Shown here: positions 15,059 through 23,802 of the stretch, in pieces
Layout of the letters: each line of letters opens with the position of its first letter
How positions within the stretch are numbered: the stretch's first letter is position 1
Origin: Nostoc sp. GT001
Lineage (GTDB): Bacteria; Cyanobacteriota; Cyanobacteriia; Cyanobacteriales; Nostocaceae
Length of the DNA stretch: 43,723 bases
Assembly: GCF_030382115.1 (NCBI RefSeq)
Contig: NZ_JAUDRJ010000003.1
Coordinates: forward strand, 6,332,110 to 6,375,832
Reading direction: 5' to 3'
Made by a program: the position numbers and the translations under genes
Notes under the pieces: generated by a model
Seen by the model: the letters and a program-made list of their open reading frames with translations, nothing else
What the model was told of the DNA's origin: nothing
Databases searched by the model: none

Positions 15059-18000
15059 CTACACCATTGATTTTTCTTCGATAACTGCTTCAGCTTGATG
15101 TACTAGGTTCCTCAAAGCTTCTAATGTTCCTATGTTTACATCCTCCCACAAATTGCGCTTATGTGCTTCTAATAATTTTTCAGCAATATCACGCAGTGCG
15201 TAAGGGTTCTTTTGCTGAATAAATTCTACAACAACTGGATCGAGTAGATAAGCATCTACTATGCCTTGATACATGTAATCTTCAGCGCATTTTGCGGTTG
15301 CATCGTAGGCGAATAGATAATCTACCGTCGCCGCCATTTCAAAAGCTCCCTTGTATCCGTGGCGCATTACTCCTGCAATCCATTTGGGATTAACTACGCG
15401 AGAACGATACACTCGTGCAATTTCTTCTTTCAGTTGACGGACGCGTGGTTGGGCGGGTATAGAATTATCTCCAAAATAAGTTTGAGGATTTTTTCCCTGT
15501 AGAGAACGCACCGCTGCTGTTAAGCCACCCTGAAATTGGTAATAATCATCAGAATCGAGTAGATCGTGTTCGCGGTTGTCTTGATTGTGCAGGACAATTT
15601 GCATTTGCGACAAGCGTTGCTCGAAGGCTTCGGGAGAGGGGAATGGGGAATTAGGAGTTAGAAGTGAGGAGTTAGGAGTAGGGATTGGGGATTGGGAATT
15701 AGGAAGAATTTCTGCTCCTCTGCTCCCCTGCCCCTCTGCTCCTCGGTCACTGAGCTTGTCCTGAGCGTAGCCGAAGGGCGTAGTCGTTGGCGAAGCCTCT
15801 CGTAGAGAAGTGCTGCTCCCCTGCTCCCCTGCCAAGTTTCCCGAAGAATAAGCGTAAGAACTCCAGTTAATGTAGGCGCGGGCTAAATCTTCGTCATCTG
15901 TCCAGTTTTGCGATTCGATTAAACCTTGGAGTCCTGCGCCGTAAGCACCTGGGCGAGAACCAAAAATGCGATAGCGCGATCGCACCACTGCTTCTTCTAC
16001 AGTTAATCCTTGGCTTGTCCACAAATCAGTCTCTTGGCGAACTGCATCTGCTAGGGGATTTTGTTCTGGCGGTTCATCTAAATCTGCTACTGCTGATACT
16101 GCTTGATCGAATAAGTCAATTAAGTTGGGAAAAGCATCGCGGAAGAATCCCGAAATTCGCAAGGTGACATCTACACGGGGACGCCCCAAAATCGCTAGGG
16201 GCAAAATTTCAAAATCTACTACTCGCCGTGCTGCACCATCCCATACAGGTTGAACTCCAAGTAAAGCCAAAGCTTCGGCTATATCATCACCACCTGTTCT
16301 CATAGTGGCTGTTCCCCACATTGATAAGCCTAGTGTTTTGGGATACTCACCATGCTCTTGAGTGTAATATTCAACGAGAGTTTCAGCAGCTTTTCTCCCG
16401 ATATCCCAAGCGGTTTCGGTGGGAATGGCGCGAATATCGACAGAATAAAAGTTTTTCCCTGTTGGTAGAACTTCTGGGCGGCCGCGCGTGGGTGCGCCAG
16501 ATGGAGCGCTGGGGACATATCCGCCATCGAGTCCGTGTAATAAATGGGTGATTTCTTCGTGGGTTTGTTGTAAGGCGGGAAGTAGGCGATCGCTTATCCA
16601 GTTAAGGGTAGTGCTAAGTGGGGAGTGAGGAGTTAGGAGTGAGGAGTTAGGAGTTAGGAGTTCTGAATCCTGATTTATTAGTTGCTCTACTAAAAGGGCG
16701 GCGTGTTCTTCTAGGACTTCGACGATATCACCGAGGGTGCGGCATTCTGTGCCATTGACTATTGAGTATTCACCACTAGGCATTGACAAATCGGCTGTGA
16801 GAGGGTCGAAATCTAGTCCCCAATCTTGAGCGATCGCACGGGTAATACCTGAAGAATGGCGATTGGGGATGCGAGCGATCGCTACTATTAAATCCCTTAA
16901 TTGCCGTCCTTGGGGACATTGCCCAAAAATGTGCAAGCCATCGCGGATTTGGGCTTCTTTCAATTCACAAAGATAACCACCTATGGAATTCAAAATTAAA
17001 GATTCAGACTTAAAAATTTCTGTTTCATTTTGGATTCCTAAATCTAGATGGAGATTTTCTTTGATTACCAGTTCGTGGATGCGATCACGAATCACTGGTA
17101 AACGCGAAGGATCTAAACTGTCGGCTTCATAATACTCATCAATTAAATTTTCTAACTGTTGCAACGAACCGTAGAGTTCCGCGCGAGTCATTGGCGGCGT
17201 GAGGTGATCTATAATCACCGCTTGAGCGCGACGTTTGGCTTGGGAACCTTCACCAGGATCGTTGACAATAAACGGGTACAGGTGGGGAAGTGCGCCGAAA
17301 GCTACTTCTGGATAACAATTACTCGATAAAGCCACACTTTTACCCGGTAGCCATTCTAGATTTCCGTGTTTCCCTACATGAACTACAGCATCAGCACCAA
17401 AAGTTTCTCTAACCCAATAGTAGAAAGCTAAATAAGCATGGGTTGGTTCTAAATCCGGTGCATGATAATTCAAACTGGGGTCATTATCATAACCCCTTGC
17501 TGGCTGAATTCCCACGAAGATGTTGCCGAGTTTAATTCCGGGAACGGGGAAAGAAGCAGGGGGGCACACTTCGGCTGCGCTCAGTGACCGAGGGGCAGGG
17601 GGGAATAATTCTTGATTGTTTCCCTGCTCTAAATTTCCCCACCGTTCACTGATACCTTGCTGAACTGCTGGCGGTAATGAAGCGAAATATTCTTGGTATT
17701 CTTCCCAAGAAACACTTTGGTGTACCGGAAGCGATTCTCTACCTTCTGGATCGTTGGTTACACCATCTGTCAGCCGTTGAATCAACTCGTCTCCTTGAGC
17801 AGGTGGATTTTCTACTTCATACCCAGCCTGATGTAAAGCTTGTAGGATTTCTACACAACTTGCTGGAGTGTCGAGTCCCACACCATTGGCGAGGCGGCCA
17901 TTGCGGTTGGGGTAGTTTGCCAGAATTAAGGCAATTCGCCGTTCTTGGGGTGGTTTGGAACGTAGACGCGCCCAATTTGCTGCTAGTTTAGCAACGAACT

Positions 18001-19180
18001 CGATGCGATCGCTCACTGGTTCATAAATTACCACATCTGTCTCTAAATGGGGATTACGAGTTTGCAGTGCTTTAAAAGACACAGCACGAGTAATAATCCG
18101 CCCATCTACTTCTGGTAGCGCTACATTCATCCCAATATCGCGGGGAGAAAGCCCTTGAAATTGTGACTCCCACTGCTCAATTGATCCGCCACTGAGGATT
18201 ACCTGCAACACAGGCACATCTAATTTTTGCCACAGTTCGGTTTGAGGCGTTTCGCTTTCCAAGCGTGCTAGAGAAAAACTGGTGGTATTCAGCAGTACAG
18301 CGATTGATTCAGCTTCTTTAGGTTGGAAAAATTCACTCAACTCAACTTGCACATCTGGTTCACGCAATGAAGAAACAAACACTGGCACTGGTTGTAAATT
18401 TTTCTGTACCAAAGCTTCGCATAAAGCATCAATTACTTTAGTATTCCCCGCTAAATAATGAGCGCGGTAGAAAAGGATGCCGATTTTGGGGATTGGGGAT
18501 TGGGAAATTTGAGGTTCAAAGGTGGATGAACGGAGTTCTGAGGTGGATTCATCCAGTTCTAACTCTCCCCTGCTCCTCTGCTTCCCTGCCTCCCCTGCCT
18601 CCCCTGCTCCCCTGCTCCCCTGCCCCCCTGCTCCCCATTCATACAATCCCACGCGCGGAATCGGCTGAGGTGGTGCAGGATTATATGCAGTTAACAAGCA
18701 ACTATCGGAGATAAATTGCAGAGCATTAACGAAATTTTCCACACCGCCTTCGCTAAAATACTGCCATACCTGGTTAACAATACCCAAGGGCACGGTAGAC
18801 TGGGAAATTAAATCGGGATCAAAAGCGTCATCCCCTGGCATTACAATGAGGGTTCTACCATTACGTTCCACAATTTCTTGCACTACTTCTAAGCCATAAC
18901 CCCAGTAAGAACGTCCTCCTAATAGGCGCAAAATAATTACTTGGGCAAGTTCCAAAACTTGCTCTCCATAAGTATCTATGCTTAATTGTTGCTGTAACTG
19001 TAATAGATTGGCGACTCTTAATGCCGGAAAGCTTGGGGGTAACTTTGTCACCGCAGCTGCCAAGGTTTGAATGTCAGTATCAGCAGCGGTAATCAACACG
19101 AAAGGCGCGGGAGTTTGTTCTAAAAAAATTAAACCCTCTGACTGATTCCATCCACCCGATGTGCTACTTATACGATGCAT
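15059..19180 (-). CDS. cobN: Cobaltochelatase subunit CobN with in-frame repeat insertions
   Basis: A 1373-residue large subunit of the class I chelatase family, which inserts cobalt into the corrin ring in the aerobic B12 pathway, using ATPase subunits that cyanobacteria appear to share with magnesium chelatase. The conserved core is clear: HAYLAFYYWVRETFGADAVVH, GKHGNLEWLPGKS, LSMWGTATMRTGGDDIAEAL and HGYKGAFEMAATVDYLFAYDA near the C-terminus. The protein is longer than the roughly 1250 residues usual for the family because four low-complexity peptides interrupt it, at about residues 181-231, 524-536, 837-853 and 1115-1177. Each is a translation of dispersed repeat DNA inserted without breaking the frame. 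It is transcribed divergently from the GAF kinase, sharing a 94-base promoter region, and precedes the peptidoglycan-binding gene. Confidence 0.93.
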   Translation of the reverse strand: MHRISSTSGGWNQSEGLIFLEQTPAPFVLITAADTDIQTLAAAVTKLPPSFPALRVANLLQLQQQLSIDTYGEQVLELAQVIILRLLGGRSYWGYGLEVVQEIVERNGRTLIVMPGDDAFDPDLISQSTVPLGIVNQVWQYFSEGGVENFVNALQFISDSCLLTAYNPAPPQPIPRVGLYEWGAGGQGSRGAGEAGEAGKQRSRGELELDESTSELRSSTFEPQISQSPIPKIGILFYRAHYLAGNTKVIDALCEALVQKNLQPVPVFVSSLREPDVQVELSEFFQPKEAESIAVLLNTTSFSLARLESETPQTELWQKLDVPVLQVILSGGSIEQWESQFQGLSPRDIGMNVALPEVDGRIITRAVSFKALQTRNPHLETDVVIYEPVSDRIEFVAKLAANWARLRSKPPQERRIALILANYPNRNGRLANGVGLDTPASCVEILQALHQAGYEVENPPAQGDELIQRLTDGVTNDPEGRESLPVHQSVSWEEYQEYFASLPPAVQQGISERWGNLEQGNNQELFPPAPRSLSAAEVCPPASFPVPGIKLGNIFVGIQPARGYDNDPSLNYHAPDLEPTHAYLAFYYWVRETFGADAVVHVGKHGNLEWLPGKSVALSSNCYPEVAFGALPHLYPFIVNDPGEGSQAKRRAQAVIIDHLTPPMTRAELYGSLQQLENLIDEYYEADSLDPSRLPVIRDRIHELVIKENLHLDLGIQNETEIFKSESLILNSIGGYLCELKEAQIRDGLHIFGQCPQGRQLRDLIVAIARIPNRHSSGITRAIAQDWGLDFDPLTADLSMPSGEYSIVNGTECRTLGDIVEVLEEHAALLVEQLINQDSELLTPNSSLLTPHSPLSTTLNWISDRLLPALQQTHEEITHLLHGLDGGYVPSAPSGAPTRGRPEVLPTGKNFYSVDIRAIPTETAWDIGRKAAETLVEYYTQEHGEYPKTLGLSMWGTATMRTGGDDIAEALALLGVQPVWDGAARRVVDFEILPLAILGRPRVDVTLRISGFFRDAFPNLIDLFDQAVSAVADLDEPPEQNPLADAVRQETDLWTSQGLTVEEAVVRSRYRIFGSRPGAYGAGLQGLIESQNWTDDEDLARAYINWSSYAYSSGNLAGEQGSSTSLREASPTTTPFGYAQDKLSDRGAEGQGSRGAEILPNSQSPIPTPNSSLLTPNSPFPSPEAFEQRLSQMQIVLHNQDNREHDLLDSDDYYQFQGGLTAAVRSLQGKNPQTYFGDNSIPAQPRVRQLKEEIARVYRSRVVNPKWIAGVMRHGYKGAFEMAATVDYLFAYDATAKCAEDYMYQGIVDAYLLDPVVVEFIQQKNPYALRDIAEKLLEAHKRNLWEDVNIGTLEALRNLVHQAEAVIEEKSMV
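15645..15835. repeat. Dispersed repeat block inside cobN
   Basis: Runs of GGAGTTAGGAGT-like text are followed by CTGCTCCCCTGCCCCTCTG and a palindromic piece (GTCACTGAGCTTGTCCTGAG... and CGAAGCCTCTCGTAGAGAAG) that also occur outside genes in this window, for example around 36700-36785. Translated, it gives about 60 residues including PFGYAQDKLSD, which have no counterpart in a CobN fold. Confidence 0.8.
18488..18640. repeat. Low-complexity CCCCTGCTCC repeat block inside cobN
   Basis: Tandem and near-tandem CCCCTGCTCC and CCTCCCCTGC units encode the GAGGQGSRGAGEAGEAG stretch at about residues 185-201 of CobN, followed by a Ser/Glu-rich part. The same units recur at about 15715-15735 and 15820-15830. 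This segment sits between two structured parts of the N-terminal region and keeps the frame. Confidence 0.75.
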
Positions 19181-19274
19181 AATCCTGTGTTACCGTTTTA
19201 AGTTATTGGTTAGTACATAATCAAAACAAACTTTTTTCCCTGGATTGCGCCCTCTCTTACCAAAATGATTGAAA

Positions 19275-21308
19275 ATGCTTAGTTCTCCTGATTTGAGCTT
19301 TTCTCGAACCTTGCCTATTGTTGTATTTAATCAGCTTGGGGAGTTGTTAGAACAGATGGCTCAAACGGTGGGAAGTGCCGTTTTGATACTGACAGAAGCT
19401 GTGTTGGTGCGGATTTGCATACCTGTAGAGTGGCAAAGACAAAGGTTTACGCTAGTGATTTCCGAGCAGTTTAGTGTCCTTTTGGTAGGAACCTTTGAGC
19501 AAGGAAACAGGGAAACAGAGGGAGAAGAAACTTACTCAGAAATCAATACTCAGTTGACGTTTAATTTGGAGGCGATCGCTTCTTTTGTCTACGAATTGAG
19601 AGACTTGTTTGAGTGCGATTCTTATACTCACCAAAATCTCGAACGCTATCAGCAAATTATTAGACCTAATGATGCTACGCTCCAAAGTCAATTTACGCTG
19701 TTGTTATTAGAATATCTCCTAACTCAGCCAAACCAAGAAATAATAGCATCTCCCAGCCCAGTTGGGCCAGCAGTTTATATCTGTCAGCCAGTGGAAGATG
19801 CTTTAAAAAAACAGATTTCTCAAGAGCGGTTGTTAAATCAGGTAACAACGCAGATCCGCAAAAGCCTGGATTTGCCTGTCATTATGGCAACGGCAATTAC
19901 ACAGGTGCGTGAGTTTCTGGAATTAGACAGATTAGTAATTTATAAATTTGAAGGTTCCCAAGTTAGTACTCAACAATACCAATCTGATAGTATTCCCCTC
20001 AATGAAACGGCACTGGCAATAGGCATAGAACTATCAGTTAGGGAAACTTCTGAAATCGATTTTTATATACACGATAACAATAATAAAGACTCACCTTTTA
20101 TATCAGTCAATAATCAACCTCTTCTAGAAGATTATCAAAAATATGGAGGTTATATTGTCTATGAAGCCCGTGCTACAAATACTATTACATCCGTGTTGAA
20201 TTACACGGAGAAAAATTGCTTTATCCGAACCTCTCAGTGTTGGGAGAAGTATCAGCAAGGTTTTACCTTAGCTGTGGATGATGTCGAAAAAACTTATGCT
20301 CTGGAAGAGTGTTTGTTAAATTTTTTAAGGGAATGCCAAGTTAGGGCTAAGTTCGCTGCACCGATTATGTTTGAAGACAAACTGTGGGGATTGCTGATTG
20401 CTCATCAGTGCGATGAACCCCACCAGTGGAATGATAGCGAAAAAAACTTGCTGGTTGCGATCGCAGAACAATTAGCGATCGCAATTCACCAAGCTGAGTT
20501 AATGCAAACCCTCACCCAAGAAAAACAAAATCTCGAACAACGAGTTATTGAGCGCACAATGGCTCTGCGTGATGCTCTCCTCGCCGCCGAAGCTGCTAGC
20601 CGGATCAGAAGTGAGTTTCTCGCTACTATCAGTCATGAATTGCTCACGCCTTTAACTTATGTGATTGGGATGTCTTCGACGTTATTACGCTGGCCTTTGG
20701 GTGAATTGAGTCAACGACAACGCGGTTATCTGCAAACCATCCACGATAGTGGAGAACATTTATTAGAAATGATTAACGACATCCTCGATTTATCACAAAT
20801 CGAGGCTGGTAAGACAGCTTTAAATATTTCGGAATTTTCTTTGGTGAATGTTGCCGAAAGTGCTATGGAGTCACTGCGAAAAAAAGCAGCAAGCGAACAA
20901 ATTAATCTTATACTTGATTTGCAAATCGATCCCAGACGCGATCGCTTTACCGCCGATGCAAAACGAGTAGAACAAATTCTTTTGAATCTGTTAACTAATG
21001 CGATTAAATTCACCCCTGAAAGTGGCAGCGTTACCTTACGTCTTTGGGTAGAAGATGATACTGCTATTTTTCAAGTAGAAGACACCGGAATCGGTATTCC
21101 TGAAGAACAATTGCCATTACTGTTTGAGAAATTTCAGCAACTCGATACACCCTATCGTCGCCGCTACGAAGGCACTGGACTTGGACTAGCTTTAACTAAA
21201 CAACTTGTAGAACTTCATCGCGGTCGAATTGAAGTAGAATCAACTGTAAGTATTGGCTCAATTTTTACTGTATGGATACCAACTCAGACCATGAGAGTGG
21301 TGAGTTAG
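19275..21308 (+). CDS. GAF-domain sensor histidine kinase
   Basis: A 677-residue soluble kinase starting at ATG 19275 (a TTG lies two codons earlier). The N-terminal 170 residues form a domain I cannot name. A phytochrome-like GAF domain spans about 195-410 (RKSLDLPVIMATAITQVREFLELDRLVIYKFEG ... AAPIMFEDKLWGLLIAHQC). It holds Cys-Leu (ALEECLLNFL) where chromophore-binding GAF domains have Cys-His, and NCF where DXCF forms have their second cysteine; the two are 31 residues apart. The loop between them is lengthened. HisKA follows with a histidine about 454 residues in (SHELLTPLTYV), then HATPase_c with NLLTNAIKFTP, DTGIGIP and GTGLGLALTKQL. No response regulator is adjacent. It is divergent from cobN. 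Kinase function is secure; light sensing is doubtful. Confidence 0.85.
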   Translation: MLSSPDLSFSRTLPIVVFNQLGELLEQMAQTVGSAVLILTEAVLVRICIPVEWQRQRFTLVISEQFSVLLVGTFEQGNRETEGEETYSEINTQLTFNLEAIASFVYELRDLFECDSYTHQNLERYQQIIRPNDATLQSQFTLLLLEYLLTQPNQEIIASPSPVGPAVYICQPVEDALKKQISQERLLNQVTTQIRKSLDLPVIMATAITQVREFLELDRLVIYKFEGSQVSTQQYQSDSIPLNETALAIGIELSVRETSEIDFYIHDNNNKDSPFISVNNQPLLEDYQKYGGYIVYEARATNTITSVLNYTEKNCFIRTSQCWEKYQQGFTLAVDDVEKTYALEECLLNFLRECQVRAKFAAPIMFEDKLWGLLIAHQCDEPHQWNDSEKNLLVAIAEQLAIAIHQAELMQTLTQEKQNLEQRVIERTMALRDALLAAEAASRIRSEFLATISHELLTPLTYVIGMSSTLLRWPLGELSQRQRGYLQTIHDSGEHLLEMINDILDLSQIEAGKTALNISEFSLVNVAESAMESLRKKAASEQINLILDLQIDPRRDRFTADAKRVEQILLNLLTNAIKFTPESGSVTLRLWVEDDTAIFQVEDTGIGIPEEQLPLLFEKFQQLDTPYRRRYEGTGLGLALTKQLVELHRGRIEVESTVSIGSIFTVWIPTQTMRVVS

Positions 21309-21319
21309 GAGTTAAGCAA

Positions 21320-21386
21320 GAGACGCGATGAATCGCCGTCTTTACAATAATCAGTCTTTTGTAGAGACGGCGATTTATCGCGTCTT
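21320..21386. terminator. Large inverted repeat after the GAF kinase
   Basis: GAGACGCGATGAATCGCCGT pairs with ACGGCGATTTATCGCGTCT across a 21-base loop, with TTT on either side. It lies 12 bases past the kinase stop and could terminate it; closely similar palindromes are frequent intergenic repeats in Nostoc, so it may be a dispersed element doing this job. Confidence 0.6.
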
Positions 21387-21470
21387 TGTGATGATTTATA
21401 TCATGTTCGCATAATTAGTTATGCTAACCACAGTCATTACACCCCACCCCTTAATTCCCTCCCCGCAAGC

Positions 21471-21756
21471 GTGGCTACCGTGTACACACAAGTCTTGTCG
21501 CAGCCATATTTTTATTAATAAATCTCGCACTGCGTTCCCATCCCGCCTCGGAATAAATTCCGAGTCTCATAGCCCAAGTCCACTTAAGTGGACTAAATTG
21601 ATTATTCAGTCCACTGAAGTGGACTTCAGCTATTAGCCCTGAACTTTAGTTCTGGGCGGGATATCGGTAAGTATGACAGCTTAACTCTGACGTCTGACAA
21701 AAATGTGGGTAAAAGAGTTGAAACGTATGTGGAAAGCACTTGTGTGTACACCATAG
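21471..21756. mobile_element. Second element inserted in MITE copy 1
   Basis: Terminal inverted repeat GTGTACACACAAGT (21480-21493) and its exact complement at 21738-21751 bound a 286-base insertion lying between the two arms of the outer MITE's central hairpin. It contains a third palindromic repeat at 21540-21662. No open frame of note. Confidence 0.75.
21540..21662. repeat. Palindromic repeat nested inside the second element
   Basis: Bounded by ATCCCGCC and GGCGGGAT, with internal hairpins CGGAATAAATTCCG, AGTCCACTTAAGTGGACT and AGTCCACTGAAGTGGACT. The latter motifs are typical Nostoc dispersed palindromes; a weaker relative is near 10875-10910. Confidence 0.75.
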
Positions 21757-21846
21757 GCTTGCGGGGAGGGGAGACAAAGCGTAGCTTTGGCGGGGGTGGG
21801 GTTCTTCGGGTTTAATAAGCAATCAAGCGGACATGATATTATTTCT

Positions 21847-22677
21847 TCAATTTGAGGCTAGGCTAACGAGCATTTTTTCAAAAATTTTCAATACATACTC
21901 CTCTCCATTGTCTCTAATAAAAATGCCAAAGTTTGGGTGAGAGTTGATTTCAATTAACCAATATTGATTATCTCGATCTAATACGATATCAAAACCACCA
22001 TAATCAAGGTCTAATTCTTCAAAAACTGGTTGAGCAAAATTAGCAATCTCTGATAGTATTTGTGGATCGTTAATATACTTAGCTTTTGCACCATCCCAGT
22101 GTAGAGGGCTGAGATTACCGACAAATTTCGCATCAGTTATATCTTTTTCATAGAGCAAAACTAACTCTTTGTTTAAGAAAACCGCTCTATATTCAGATTT
22201 GATGTGAATAAATTCTTGAGCAAGAGCGACGTAATCATACTTATTATTAATATTAAAAATTTCTTTTAAAGCAGTTTCAATTTTATCTATATTCTTACAT
22301 AAAAAAACATTATGCCCGCTTGCACCGGAGTTTCTTTTAATAATTACTGGTGTTTCAAAATTTTCTTTTATTTCCAATACGATATCTTGAATAGTTGGGA
22401 ATTTTAAGTAAACCTTATATTTGGTGTCACAAAAAGGGGAAAGAAAACCCACCGTTCGAGGGAGTTTAATTTTTTTATTTAAAACATGATAAGTATATTC
22501 TTTGTCTTTGAGCAGGTGTGCTACTGCTTGATTAAGCAACGGAGTACTATAGTTGCAAAAATAATGCTGTTTACTATTCAATTTTATTTTGATTAAGTTT
22601 TCTGAAGGATGAAGAATTTCATAGCTGATATTTAAATTTTCACAGGCTTTCAGCAATAACGAAACATTGTCTAACAT
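21847..22677 (-). CDS. ATP-grasp ligase of unknown substrate
   Basis: A 276-residue protein with an ATP-grasp fold: PVIIKRNSGASGHNVFL near residues 110-126 is the ATP-binding lysine and small loop, AQEFIHIKSEYRAVFL the central adenine-contacting strand, and FDIVLDRDNQYWLIEINSHPNFG (about 227-249) carries the Asp, Glu and Asn that bind magnesium. The N-terminal 90 residues look like the usual pre-ATP-grasp domain. Such enzymes join a carboxylate to an amine or thiol, as in RimK, cyanophycin synthetase and peptide-modifying ligases. The gene is distinctly AT-rich and stands alone, with no peptide precursor or transporter visible on either side, so I cannot assign a substrate. Confidence 0.8.
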   Translation of the reverse strand: MLDNVSLLLKACENLNISYEILHPSENLIKIKLNSKQHYFCNYSTPLLNQAVAHLLKDKEYTYHVLNKKIKLPRTVGFLSPFCDTKYKVYLKFPTIQDIVLEIKENFETPVIIKRNSGASGHNVFLCKNIDKIETALKEIFNINNKYDYVALAQEFIHIKSEYRAVFLNKELVLLYEKDITDAKFVGNLSPLHWDGAKAKYINDPQILSEIANFAQPVFEELDLDYGGFDIVLDRDNQYWLIEINSHPNFGIFIRDNGEEYVLKIFEKMLVSLASN

Positions 22678-22734
22678 AAATACTTAAAGTTAAACTCCAA
22701 ATTACGAATTAGGTTGCCGAGCGTACCCCTTCGG

Positions 22735-22778
22735 GGAAGCAAGCTACGCGTAGCGTCTCGTAGAGAAGTCGAGGTACG
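22735..22778. repeat. Dispersed palindromic repeat fragment
   Basis: Contains AAGCTACGCGTAGCGTCTCG and TAGAGAAG, units that recur at about 30690-30720, 34355-34415, 36680-36760 and 42478-42505 in this window, all intergenic or at gene ends. Confidence 0.7.
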
Positions 22779-22785
22779 AATTATT

Positions 22786-23667
22786 TTAACTTGCTATTTG
22801 CCGTTTAAAAATTACTATCTCAGTCCCAACAACCGGGTTACGAGCTATTAGCCTATTTTGGGAGTCGATAATTTCTAAATGAGTAAAATCAAGTTCTTGA
22901 GAGCGTTGTAATATTTCCGCAGCTAGTTTGTCTTGCTGAGATTCATTGAGAGTATACCAATCATTACTAATTTTGACAGTCAAGTTACTTGTACGGAAGT
23001 TAGCTTGAATTGACTTTATCAGACCAGAGGCAACGCGATCGCTAATTTCAGCTACCTGATTTTCAATAGCCGCAATCAAAGCTTGTTCTGGTGTCAATTC
23101 TATGATTGGTGTCGGCGTTGGTGTTGGGATTGGCTTTGGCGTAGGAATTGGTTCTGGTTCTGGTTCCGGCGTTGGTGGCGTAGTTTGTACTTCTGGCGGT
23201 GGCGTAATTTCCTCTGGTGGTTCTGGTGCGACTGATTCCGGTGGAGTAGTTATCGTTGGTGTTGGTATCGGAACCTCTTCAACCGGGGGAACGGTTGCTA
23301 TTTCCGTAGGTTTACCAGTAAATACGGTTGTAGTCGTCCAAACAAGAATTACAGCAACTCCAGTCACAATTCCCGTCAAAGCTGTATCTGATAACTTTGT
23401 TGACAAATTTGATGGTAAAAACAAGCGGATTGTCCTTAACAGTCCACCCCACCTCAACTGAAGCTGCTGAAAAAAACCAGGTTTTTCCTCAGTACCAGGT
23501 GGGGGTGTTGTCTCCAGTTTTTCCACCGTTACTTCTAGAACCCCAATCGTTCCTTGGAGAAGTTGGATAATTTTAGCCTTCCAAAATGGCTGAACTCTCT
23601 GGTAAGGTTTTTGGGGAGGTTGAGTTACTTGCTTATCCGTCGGTTTTGACTGATTGTCTTGTGACAT
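22786..23667 (-). CDS. Single-pass membrane protein with proline-rich linker
   Basis: A 293-residue protein: a hydrophilic N-terminus with PFWKAKIIQLLQGTIGVLEVTVEKLE, a membrane segment at about 96-115 (ALTGIVTGVAVILVWTTTTVF), a linker of some 80 residues dominated by Pro, Glu and Thr (TPTPTPTP-like), and a folded C-terminal part of about 95 residues starting at ELTPEQALIAAIENQV. No catalytic motif is seen. It resembles conserved cyanobacterial proteins of unknown role; the linker suggests the C-terminal domain reaches across the periplasm. It is divergent from the phosphatase gene at 23803. Confidence 0.7.
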   Translation of the reverse strand: MSQDNQSKPTDKQVTQPPQKPYQRVQPFWKAKIIQLLQGTIGVLEVTVEKLETTPPPGTEEKPGFFQQLQLRWGGLLRTIRLFLPSNLSTKLSDTALTGIVTGVAVILVWTTTTVFTGKPTEIATVPPVEEVPIPTPTITTPPESVAPEPPEEITPPPEVQTTPPTPEPEPEPIPTPKPIPTPTPTPIIELTPEQALIAAIENQVAEISDRVASGLIKSIQANFRTSNLTVKISNDWYTLNESQQDKLAAEILQRSQELDFTHLEIIDSQNRLIARNPVVGTEIVIFKRQIAS

Positions 23668-23802
23668 GGAACTTTCACCAAAAGCAGCGAATCAAAGACA
23701 AACAACGTACATTATTACTGGTGCTGCCTTCTTTTGCCTTAATGTATCACTACATTGTGCATTGCTTCAGCTAAACTGATTATTTATTAAATTTGGTGAA
23801 TT

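Larger units (their letters stand above)
21398..21839. mobile_element. MITE copy 1 (ATATCATG ends), interrupted by a second element
   Basis: The left end ATATCATGTTCGC and right end GCGGACATGATAT are imperfect inverted repeats. The outer flanks (CATAATTAGTTATG, CACAGTCATTACACCCCACC; and GACAAAGCGTAGCTTTGG, GGTGGGGTTCTT, AATCAAGCGG) match, in the same internal order, the 147-bp element at 30861-31007 read on the other strand. Here the centre is split after CTCCCCGCAAGC by 286 extra bases. No coding capacity. Confidence 0.85.

Noticed and set aside
23102..23461. Gly/Val/Ser-rich frame of 119 codons
   Set aside because: Complement of the proline-rich linker of the real gene on the other strand.
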